This document shows positions 8,101 through 15,355 of a stretch of 64,000 bases of DNA, in pieces. The notes beneath the pieces were generated by a model that saw only the letters and a program-made list of their open reading frames with translations, was not told where the DNA came from and did not search any database. Position numbers and translations under genes: made by a program. Position 1 is the first letter of the stretch, and each line of letters opens with the position of its first letter. This DNA comes from Oscillospiraceae bacterium (lineage in GTDB: Bacteria; Bacillota; Clostridia; Oscillospirales; Oscillospiraceae), in the NCBI GenBank assembly GCA_910575695.1, contig CAJTGJ010000005.1, positions 85,993 through 149,992 on the forward strand, in the 5' to 3' direction.

Positions 8101-9147
8101 TTATTTCCCGGCTTTCCGGGCGCTCAGGGATGCTTCAATAATGCGTTCGCACAGCTCGCCGTAGCCGATGCCCACCGCCGCCGCCTCCTGGGGCAGGAGG
8201 CTGGTGGGGGTCATGCCCGGCAGGGTGTTGATCTCCAGAAACCAGGGGGTGCCATCCTCGGCAACGATGAAATCCGCCCGGGAGTACACCGACAGGTCCA
8301 GCGCCCGGAACACGGTGAGCGCCGCCTCCCCCAGGCGCTTTTCCCACTCCGCCGGGATGGGGGCGGGGGTGATCTCCTCCGCCGCGCCGGGCTGGTACTT
8401 GTTCTCGTAGTCGTAAAAGCCCTCCCTGGGGATGATCTCAATGGAGGGCAGGGCTTTATCCTCCAGAATACCCACCTGGATCTCCCGCCCCGGGATGTAC
8501 TGCTCCACCACGCACACGCCGCCGAAAGCCAGACCGTCCGTCAGGGCGGCGGACAGGGCGTCCCGCTCCCGGACGATGGACACGCCGATGGACGAGCCCG
8601 AGGCCACCGGCTTCACCACGCAGGGCGGTTCCAGACGCTCCGTCAGGGCGGGTATGTCCTCCAACCCGTAGCGCACCAGCTCCCACTTCGGGGTGGCCAC
8701 CCCCAGCGGGGCCACCAGCTTTTTGGTCAGGTCCTTATCCATGGCGATGGCGCTGCCCAGATGGCCCGCGCCGGTATAGGGGATGCCCAGCAGGTCCAGC
8801 GCGGCCTGCACCCGGCCGTCCTCCCCGCAGGCGCCGTGGAGGGCCAGGAACACCGCGTCCGCCATGCGGCACAGCGCCAGCACGCCGGGGCCGAACTGGC
8901 CGTCCCCCTCCCCCACACGGGACGCCTTGACGGCCTCCAGGTCGGGGGCCTGCCGCCCAATGCGGGTCAGCTCCTCCGGGATGGGGGCGGAAAACAGGCG
9001 CTCCGGGGCCTGCTGCGCGCCCAGATACATATCGATCAGCGCCGCCTCATGCCCCCGCTCCCGCAGTGCGGCGCACACCTTACAGCCGCTGGACAGGGAC
9101 ACATTCCGCTCGGGGCTGAGCCCGCCCGCCAAAACTACGATTTTCAT
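8101..9147 (-). CDS. ddl: D-alanine--D-alanine ligase
   Basis: ATP-grasp enzyme that joins two D-alanines for peptidoglycan synthesis. 348 residues. Family motifs: GGLSPERNVSLSSGCKV at the N-terminus, KPVASGSSIGVSIV near residue 186 (ATP binding), and EINTLPGMTPTSLLPQEA near 307, which holds metal ligands and the D-Ala2 contacts. Start ATG 9147 has AAGGAGAGCTGAC upstream. First gene of the minus-strand cell-envelope run, with murF next; a good promoter lies at 9205-9233. Confidence 0.95.
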   Translation of the reverse strand: MKIVVLAGGLSPERNVSLSSGCKVCAALRERGHEAALIDMYLGAQQAPERLFSAPIPEELTRIGRQAPDLEAVKASRVGEGDGQFGPGVLALCRMADAVFLALHGACGEDGRVQAALDLLGIPYTGAGHLGSAIAMDKDLTKKLVAPLGVATPKWELVRYGLEDIPALTERLEPPCVVKPVASGSSIGVSIVRERDALSAALTDGLAFGGVCVVEQYIPGREIQVGILEDKALPSIEIIPREGFYDYENKYQPGAAEEITPAPIPAEWEKRLGEAALTVFRALDLSVYSRADFIVAEDGTPWFLEINTLPGMTPTSLLPQEAAAVGIGYGELCERIIEASLSARKAGK

Positions 9148-9204
9148 GTCAGCTCTCCTTATCGATCAAGGGTTGTTTCCCTCTTATTTTATGCTGGAAT
9201 GTAA

Positions 9205-9233
9205 ATTATACCACAACAGGAAACGGGAAACAA
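9205..9233 (-). promoter_or_regulatory. Promoter for ddl
   Basis: Minus strand: -35 TTGTTT (9228-9233), 17-bp spacer, -10 TATAAT (9205-9210), 58 bp before the ddl start. Back to back with the galK promoter. Confidence 0.65.
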
Positions 9234-9256
9234 GTGCCCGAACCCCGGTTTTTGCC

Positions 9257-9285
9257 TTGCCAAAGTCCGCCCGGTGTGATATGAT
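9257..9285 (+). promoter_or_regulatory. Promoter for galK-galT
   Basis: -35 TTGCCA (9257-9262), 17-bp spacer, -10 TATGAT (9280-9285), 62 bp before the galK ATG. No clear operator palindrome was found next to it. Confidence 0.6.
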
Positions 9286-9347
9286 TTGCATTGAAAATCA
9301 GGCAAATCCCGGGGCCGCGCAACGGCTCCGCTGATGAGGTGAGCACA

Positions 9348-10643
9348 ATGTCAACCTGTTCCCAGCTTTTGGCCGCCCTGAAGGACGGCGCCCACAACCA
9401 GGCCCTTGCCGCCCTCTACGCCCTGGACGGCAGTCCCCAGCGGCTGGACGCGGCCCGGGCCCGGGCCGTCCGCACCACCGAGGCCTTCGCCGCCCAATAC
9501 GGGGCAGACGCGGAGGGCGCGGCCCTGTTCAGCGGCCCGGGCCGCACCGAGATCGGCGGCAACCATACCGACCACCAGCACGGCCGGGTGCTGTGCGGCA
9601 GCGTGGACCTGGATATGCTGGCCTGCGCCGCCCCCAACGGGCTGAACGCGGTGCGCATCGTCTCCGAGGGCTATCCCGCGCTGGAAATCTCCCTGGACGA
9701 CCTGGCCCCCAAGAAGGGGGAGGAGAACACCTCCGCCGCCCTGGTACGGGGGGTTGCGGCCCGCATTGCGGAATTGGGGTACAAGCTGTCCGGCTTCGAC
9801 GCCTGCGCCTGCTCCACGGTGCTGTCCGGCTCGGGGCTGTCCTCCTCCGCCGCCTATGAGACGCTGGTGGGCAATATCTTCAACCACTTCTGCTGCGGGG
9901 ACAGGCTGGACCCCGTCACCATCGCCAAGATCGGCCAGTACGCCGAAAACGTCTATTTTGGCAAGCCCTGCGGCCTGATGGACCAGATGGGCTCCTCCGT
10001 GGGGGGCGCGGTGTTCATTGACTTCAACGACCCCGCCGAGCCGGTGGTGAAGCGGGTGGACTACGACTTCAGCAAATCCGGCTACGCCCTGTGCATTGTG
10101 GACACCGGCTCCAGCCACGGCGATTTGACCGACGACTACGCCGCCGTCACCCGGGAGATGGGGGCGGTTGCCGCCCACTTCGGCAAGTCCGTCCTGCGGG
10201 ACGTGTCCGTGACGGACTTCCGCGCCGCCATCCCCGCCCTGCGGGAGGAGTGCGGCGACCGGGCGGTGCTCCGGGCCATGCATTTCTATGATGATGACCG
10301 CAGGGCAGAGCTGGAGGCCGCGGCCCTCCAGAACGGGGACTTTGACTTCTTCCTGACCCTGGTGGATCAGTCCGGGCTGTCCTCCGCCCTCCACCTGCAA
10401 AATACCTGGTCTGTCCATGACACCAGACAGCAGGCCATCCCCCTGGCCCTGGCGGAGGCCAAGCGCCTGCTGGACACAGGTGCGGCCCGGGTCCATGGCG
10501 GCGGCTTCGCGGGCACCATCCAGGCCTGGGTGCCCAACGGCGATCTGGCGCAGTTCAAGGCCGGGATGGAAGCCCTGTTCGGCGAAAACAAGTGCCACAT
10601 CCTGCACATCCGTCCCCAGGGCGGATGCGTGGTGGCCGAATAA
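9348..10643 (+). CDS. galK: Galactokinase
   Basis: Phosphorylates galactose at C1, the entry to the Leloir pathway. GHMP kinase of 431 residues: galactokinase signature GPGRTEIGGNHTDHQHG near residue 63, ATP-binding LSGSGLSSSAAYE near 160 and the C-terminal GGGFAGTIQAW near 382. Compared with classical GalK (GRVNLIGEHTDY) the sugar loop is the variant seen in clostridial members. Start 9348 is chosen over an upstream in-frame ATG at 9291 because GATGAGGTGAGC precedes it by a normal distance. galT follows 18 bp downstream; no galE is present in the window. Confidence 0.93.
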   Translation: MSTCSQLLAALKDGAHNQALAALYALDGSPQRLDAARARAVRTTEAFAAQYGADAEGAALFSGPGRTEIGGNHTDHQHGRVLCGSVDLDMLACAAPNGLNAVRIVSEGYPALEISLDDLAPKKGEENTSAALVRGVAARIAELGYKLSGFDACACSTVLSGSGLSSSAAYETLVGNIFNHFCCGDRLDPVTIAKIGQYAENVYFGKPCGLMDQMGSSVGGAVFIDFNDPAEPVVKRVDYDFSKSGYALCIVDTGSSHGDLTDDYAAVTREMGAVAAHFGKSVLRDVSVTDFRAAIPALREECGDRAVLRAMHFYDDDRRAELEAAALQNGDFDFFLTLVDQSGLSSALHLQNTWSVHDTRQQAIPLALAEAKRLLDTGAARVHGGGFAGTIQAWVPNGDLAQFKAGMEALFGENKCHILHIRPQGGCVVAE

Positions 10644-10661
10644 ATCTGGGAGGGAATTACA

Positions 10662-12158
10662 ATGATCGATACTGCTGTGGCCAAGCTGGCGGATTACGCC
10701 GCCAGCACGGGCCTGATCGAGAAATGTGAGCGCATCTGGGCCATTAACACAATACTGGACGTATTAAAGCTGGACAGTTATACAGAACCGGAGCGCACCT
10801 GGGACCCGAACCGCGTGGAGCTGGCCCCGGTGCTGGAGGAGCTGCTGGACGATGCCCACCAGCGGGGCATACTGGCGGAGGACTCCGTGGCCTACCGGGA
10901 CCTGTTCGACACCGAAATCATGGGACGGCTCACCCCCCGGCCCGCACAGGTCATCCATCGGTTCAAGGCCCTGTATCAGGAGTCCCCCAAAAAGGCTACC
11001 GACTGGTACTATGAATTCAGCCAGTCCACCAACTACATCCGCCGGGACCGCATTGCCAGGGATGTGCAGTGGAAGTCCCCCACGGAATACGGTGAGCTGG
11101 ACATCACCATCAACCTGTCCAAGCCGGAAAAAGACCCCAAGGCCATCGCGGCGGCGAAAAACCTGCCCGCCTCCGCCTATCCCCGGTGCCAGCTGTGCGC
11201 CGAGAACGAGGGCTACGCGGGCCGGGTGAACCACCCGGCCCGGCAGAACCACCGCGTCGTCCCCATCACCATCAATGATTCGCCCTGGTTTTTGCAGTAT
11301 TCCCCCTACGTCTATTATAATGAGCACTGTATCTGCTTCAACAGCGCCCATGTCCCCATGAAAATCGACCGGGCGTGCTTCGGCAAGCTGCTGGATTTCG
11401 TCCGGCAGTTCCCCCACTACTTTGTGGGCTCCAACGCCGATCTGCCCATTGTGGGCGGCTCCATTCTGGCCCACGACCATTTCCAGGGCGGGCGGTACGA
11501 GTTCGCCATGGCCAAGGCCCCGGTGGAGGCCCCCTTCACCTTCCCCGGCTTTGAGGACGTGGAGGCAGGCATCGTGAAATGGCCTATGTCGGTGGTGCGG
11601 ATTGCCTCAAAAAATGCGCCGCGGCTGGTGGAGCTGGCAGACCGGATCCTGACCGCGTGGCGGGGCTACACCGACGAGGACGCCTTCATCTATGCTGAGA
11701 CGGACGGCGAGCCCCACAACACCATTACCCCCATCGCCCGGATGCGGGACGGGAAGTTTGAGCTGGATTTGGTTCTGCGCAACAACATCACCACCGGGGA
11801 GCACCCCTTGGGGGTATACCACCCCCACGCCGAGCTGCACCACATCAAGAAGGAGAACATCGGCCTCATTGAGGTGATGGGGCTGGCTGTGCTCCCGGCG
11901 CGGCTGAAGGAGGAACTGGCCGCGGTGGCGGACGCGCTGGCCGGCGGGAAGGACCTGCGCACAGACGGGCTGACCGACAAACACGCCGATTGGGCGGAGG
12001 GCTTTGCGCCCAATTACACCATCACGGCGGACAACGCGCTGGATATCGTGAAAAAGGAAACCGGCCTTGTATTCGCCAGGGTGCTGGAGCACTGCGGCGT
12101 GTACCCCCGCACCCAGACAGGCCGGGAGGCTTTTCTGCGGTTCCTGAACACCATATAA
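10662..12158 (+). CDS. galT: UDP-glucose--hexose-1-phosphate uridylyltransferase, class II
   Basis: Exchanges galactose 1-phosphate with UDP-glucose in the Leloir pathway. At 498 residues it is of the longer Gram-positive class II GalT. Visible: RCQLCAENEGYAG near residue 176 and the active-site GGSILAHDHFQGG near 265, plus YHPHAELHHIKKENIGLIE near 385-400. GGGAGGG precedes the ATG. Same operon as galK; the next gene, a pseudouridine synthase, is separated by a strong hairpin. Confidence 0.94.
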   Translation: MIDTAVAKLADYAASTGLIEKCERIWAINTILDVLKLDSYTEPERTWDPNRVELAPVLEELLDDAHQRGILAEDSVAYRDLFDTEIMGRLTPRPAQVIHRFKALYQESPKKATDWYYEFSQSTNYIRRDRIARDVQWKSPTEYGELDITINLSKPEKDPKAIAAAKNLPASAYPRCQLCAENEGYAGRVNHPARQNHRVVPITINDSPWFLQYSPYVYYNEHCICFNSAHVPMKIDRACFGKLLDFVRQFPHYFVGSNADLPIVGGSILAHDHFQGGRYEFAMAKAPVEAPFTFPGFEDVEAGIVKWPMSVVRIASKNAPRLVELADRILTAWRGYTDEDAFIYAETDGEPHNTITPIARMRDGKFELDLVLRNNITTGEHPLGVYHPHAELHHIKKENIGLIEVMGLAVLPARLKEELAAVADALAGGKDLRTDGLTDKHADWAEGFAPNYTITADNALDIVKKETGLVFARVLEHCGVYPRTQTGREAFLRFLNTI

Positions 12159-12164
12159 AGTATG

Positions 12165-12191
12165 GTCCTCCCGCCCAAAGGGCGGGAGGAC
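12165..12191 (+). terminator. Perfect 12-bp hairpin after galT
   Basis: GTCCTCCCGCCC (12165-12176), loop AAA, GGGCGGGAGGAC (12180-12191). There is no U-run (GTATTA follows), so it may be a partial terminator or an mRNA 3' stabiliser between galT and the next gene. Confidence 0.5.
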
Positions 12192-12212
12192 GTATTACGG
12201 GGAGGAATTTTT

Positions 12213-13175
12213 GTGAAGAAATTTACCATCGGGCCCAACGATGCGGGCCAGCGGCTGGACCGCTGGCTGACCAAGGCCGTCCCCCTCCTCCCCGCCCCTC
12301 TGGCCCAGAAATATATCCGGCTCAAGCGGGTGAAGCGCAACGGCAGGGGCGCAAAGCGGGACGCGCGGCTGGAGCCGGGAGACGTGCTCCAGCTCTACAT
12401 CAGCGACGAGTTTTTTGACGCGCCCTCCCCGGACAACGCCTTTCTCCGGGTGGATAAGCCCCGGCTGGATATTTTGTACGAGGATGAGCATCTCCTTCTG
12501 CTGAACAAGCGCCCGGGCATGGTGGTCCATCCGGATGACAGGGAGCAGGTGAACACCCTCATCACCCACGTCCAGGCGTACCTGTACCAGAAAAAGGAGT
12601 GGTCGCCCTACCGGGAAAATTCCTTTGCCCCCGCGCTGTGCAACCGCATCGACCGCAACACCGGGGGAATCGTGATCGCCGCCAAAACCGCCGAGGCCCT
12701 GCGGGTGATGAACCAGAAGATCCGGGACCGGGAACTGCAAAAGCTGTACCTGTGCGTCATCCACGGGACAATGGAGCCAAAAGAGGGACAGCTGAAGGGC
12801 TGCATTTTGAAGGACGGGAACCGGGCCCAGGTCAGGGTATACGACAAACCCGTCCCCGGCGGCAAAACGGCGGTGACGCTGTACCGCACGCTGAAAACAA
12901 GGGCTGGGCTGTCGCTGGTGGAGTGCGACCTGATCACCGGGCGCACCCACCAGATCCGCGCCCAGTTCGCCGCCGCGGGCCATCCCCTTCTGGGGGACGG
13001 CAAGTACGGCCGGGAACGGGACAACAAGCGGTACGGCCGACGGTTCCAGGCCCTGTATTCCTACAAGCTCCGGTTCGCGTTCACCACGGACGCGGGATGC
13101 CTGGAGCATCTGAACGGCCGGGAATGGACGGTGGAGGACGTGGACTTCGCGGCAGAATACTTTCCGGAAGGGTGA
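12213..13175 (+). CDS. RluA-family pseudouridine synthase
   Basis: Isomerises uridine to pseudouridine in rRNA or tRNA. 320 residues: an S4-like RNA-binding part (about 1-75, with QRLDRWL and KRVKRNGR) and the RluA catalytic domain. The catalytic Asp is in CNRIDRNTGGIVIAAKT near residue 145-160; GRTHQIRAQFAAAGHPLLGD near 245 is the second family motif. The GTG start at 12213 has GGGGAGGA 6 nt upstream and gives the normal N-terminus; a start at 12162 would fall in the hairpin. Target nucleotide cannot be predicted. Confidence 0.88.
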   Translation: MKKFTIGPNDAGQRLDRWLTKAVPLLPAPLAQKYIRLKRVKRNGRGAKRDARLEPGDVLQLYISDEFFDAPSPDNAFLRVDKPRLDILYEDEHLLLLNKRPGMVVHPDDREQVNTLITHVQAYLYQKKEWSPYRENSFAPALCNRIDRNTGGIVIAAKTAEALRVMNQKIRDRELQKLYLCVIHGTMEPKEGQLKGCILKDGNRAQVRVYDKPVPGGKTAVTLYRTLKTRAGLSLVECDLITGRTHQIRAQFAAAGHPLLGDGKYGRERDNKRYGRRFQALYSYKLRFAFTTDAGCLEHLNGREWTVEDVDFAAEYFPEG

Positions 13176-13181
13176 GCATCC

Positions 13182-13643
13182 ATGGCCTATCATATCTTCA
13201 ATCTGCGGGACCACGGCCCATGGCTGGACCGCGCGGCGGCTTGGTTCCACGACAAATGGGGCATCCCGCTGGAGGCCTACCGGGAGAGCATGGCCCAATG
13301 CCTAAAAAAGGAGGGGGCCGTGCCCCAGTGGTACATCGCGGTGCGCGATGAGGAGATCATCGGCGGCTTGGGCGTCATCGAAAACGACTTCCATGACCGG
13401 AAGGACCTCTCCCCCAACGTGTGCGCCGTCTATGTGGAGGAGGCGTACCGCTGCCAGGGCGCTGCGGGGGCGCTTTTGACCCGCGCCTGTGAGGACATGG
13501 CGGACATGGGGGTGGCTACCCTCTACCTGCTTACCGATCACACATCTTTTTATGAACGGTACGGCTGGCAGTTCCTGTGCATGGTCCGGGGGGACGGGGG
13601 CCAGGAGCCGTCCCGGATGTACGTCCGCCGCCGGGAACCGTGA
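13182..13643 (+). CDS. GNAT-family N-acetyltransferase
   Basis: 153-residue acetyl-CoA-dependent N-acetyltransferase. The GNAT core is visible: GGLGVIENDFH (beta 4), VCAVYVEEAYRCQGAAGALL near residue 85-104, where RCQGAAG is the acetyl-CoA pyrophosphate loop, and TDHTSFYERYGWQF near the end. The acceptor is unknown. It starts 6 bp after the pseudouridine synthase stop, so they are probably cotranscribed; a terminator follows. Confidence 0.85.
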   Translation: MAYHIFNLRDHGPWLDRAAAWFHDKWGIPLEAYRESMAQCLKKEGAVPQWYIAVRDEEIIGGLGVIENDFHDRKDLSPNVCAVYVEEAYRCQGAAGALLTRACEDMADMGVATLYLLTDHTSFYERYGWQFLCMVRGDGGQEPSRMYVRRREP

Positions 13644-13644
13644 A

Positions 13645-13690
13645 GCGGAACGGCAAGGTCCATCCCCTGCCGTTCCGCCGCCGTCTTTTT
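13645..13690 (+). terminator. Terminator of the galK-galT-rluA-GNAT run
   Basis: GCGGAACGGCA (13645-13655) pairs with TGCCGTTCCGC (13668-13678), followed by CGCCGTCTTTTT. Confidence 0.7.
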
Positions 13691-13706
13691 ATATCAGGTT
13701 ATGCCG

Positions 13707-14429
13707 TCAATCGGCCTCCGCAAAGCCCGCCACCCCAAAGGAGGACGGCCCGCTGTGGGTGGTGATGACGCCTCCGGCCTTCACCCATATCACGTCCCGG
13801 AAACCGCAGCGCTGGGCGGATTCCTCCACCAGGGTGCGCAGCTCATCCGGGAAACCCGGCGTCCAGACCAGCCACAGTTCGTCCCGCTCCAGGCGCTCCT
13901 GGGCGGCAAATTCCTCCACCAGCCGGGGGGCCAGCCTGGCTATCCTGCCCCGGGGCTTTTTGGTGGCCACCAGCCTGCCGTCCAGCAGCTCGATCCGGGG
14001 ATGGATGCCCAGCAGCTTCCCGCACAGCGCCACCGCGTTGCTCACACGGCCCCCCGCCCGCAGGTATTCCAGCTCGTCAGGGATGAAGCACAGCCGGGAA
14101 CGGCGGATCAGCTCCTCCGCCGCCGGGACGGCCTGCTCGATGCCCCAGTCCGGATGCTCCTCCAGCAGGCGGGCCACGCGGACCACAATGGCGCACTGGG
14201 CCGCCGTCACCACCTTGGTGTCCAGACTGGTGACATAATCCCGCCCCTCCGCCGCGATCTGGGCGCTCTGGTAGGAGCAGATCTCCTCTGAGGGGAACGC
14301 TCCGTCGTCCCGGGTGCCGTCCCCAAAGGAGACGTGCATGGGGACAATGTAAATGCCGTACTGCCGCGCCGGCTCAGGGACACCGCCGCAGCGTCCAGGC
14401 TGCTCTATGGGGGAGCTGATGATCCCGGT
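13707..14429 (-). pseudogene. degV-family fatty-acid-binding protein, decayed
   Basis: DegV proteins bind fatty acids, for example for FakA-dependent phosphorylation. The frame reads IVPMHVSFGDGTRDDG, then YQSAQIAAEGRDYVTSLDT and RRSRLCFIPDELEYLRAGGR, all DegV-like. Two parts are missing. First, homology continues upstream of the only ATG (14339) as PARQYGIYIVPM, but the frame hits TAG at 14430-14432 with no start codon between, so the N-terminal strand with the fatty-acid loop is lost. Second, PSEEI runs directly into CSYQSA, where intact members have roughly 45-55 more residues. The remaining open frame is 210 codons against about 280-290 in the family. Family comparison is from memory. Confidence 0.75.
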
Positions 14430-14527
14430 CTACACGCCGGGGGGCACGGGGCAGGCCGGTCCCAGGAGAGCATTTGTCAGGAGGGATTACACCAAAAAGA
14501 TGAAAGCCCCCGATAAAATGGAAGGTA

Positions 14528-15136
14528 TCACTGCGCCTTTTGAAAATGTTTATATGCCAGCACACCAACAGGAAGGAAATACGCACACCAGCCTAATAGG
14601 GCAATCGTTCCTCCGTTTCCGGCTTCTCCGCCTGCCATACCTGTGAACATTCCTGTCATCGGCATAATAAAACAGCTGATAAAGAAGACCCCGTGCACCA
14701 TCATCAAGTATTTCAGCCACTTGTCCATTTGGGAATTCGGGTTGATAGAAAGGCCGATGAAAAATGTGGAGAGAGCCATCATTCCGTAACCAAGCAAATC
14801 ATAATTGAACAGCAGGCCGCCATGCTGGAAATCCAATATTTGGATGGCTTGCTCATTCAAATCCTCCAATCGGACGCTCGTTGTCTGGGCGAAATATACC
14901 AAAAAAATCAATACTGCATAGATAACGCCAATAGCAACACCGACATTGGCAGGAACCCGTCGGTTCTCGTAACTTTCATATTGAAATCCCACTGCCATCA
15001 TAATGTATCCCAGAGGCAAAAACATACACACGAAGTATGAACCGAATGAAAAATCAGCAATCATACATACAGCAAAAAGAAAAACTGTGATGGTGACAAT
15101 CGCCGCACCGATTTGAGGAATTGTTCTGTTCATCAT
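14528..15136 (-). CDS. Multi-pass membrane protein of unknown function
   Basis: 202 residues with six likely membrane helices (about 8-30, 33-49, 64-84, 112-132, 140-165, 178-195). No motif that I recognise. GGAGGG lies a few nt before two adjacent ATG codons (15136 and 15133). Base composition is clearly lower in GC than the flanking genes, and it sits beside a degV relic, which suggests this interval has taken up foreign DNA. Transport or sensing role is only a guess. Confidence 0.6.
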   Translation of the reverse strand: MMNRTIPQIGAAIVTITVFLFAVCMIADFSFGSYFVCMFLPLGYIMMAVGFQYESYENRRVPANVGVAIGVIYAVLIFLVYFAQTTSVRLEDLNEQAIQILDFQHGGLLFNYDLLGYGMMALSTFFIGLSINPNSQMDKWLKYLMMVHGVFFISCFIMPMTGMFTGMAGGEAGNGGTIALLGWCAYFLPVGVLAYKHFQKAQ

Positions 15137-15306
15137 TTTCCCTCCACCAATCAGGATTTGTCGAATTGGCGCAAGTCAAGTGTATCACAATTGCAAGCGG
15201 CTATCAACCCCTATTTATAGATACTGACCGCTGTACCAGCAGCAAACAATGCCCCGGTATATACCCGGCGCGGCTTCACGGACGGCGCCAGCCTGGACGG
15301 GCACAG

Positions 15307-15344
15307 AAAGCGCCCGGCGGCTCCCACGAACCGCCGGGCGCTTT
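15307..15344. terminator. Hairpin after the BlaR1-like gene
   Basis: AAAGCGCCCGGCGG (15307-15320) pairs with CCGCCGGGCGCTTT (15331-15344), 14 bp, just downstream of the minus-strand gene ending at 15356. T-run is short on either strand. Confidence 0.6.
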
Positions 15345-15355
15345 TGTCTGGACGC

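Noticed and set aside
12162-12212. Upstream start for the pseudouridine synthase
   Set aside because: It would begin within the hairpin after galT; GTG 12213 has a strong ribosome site.
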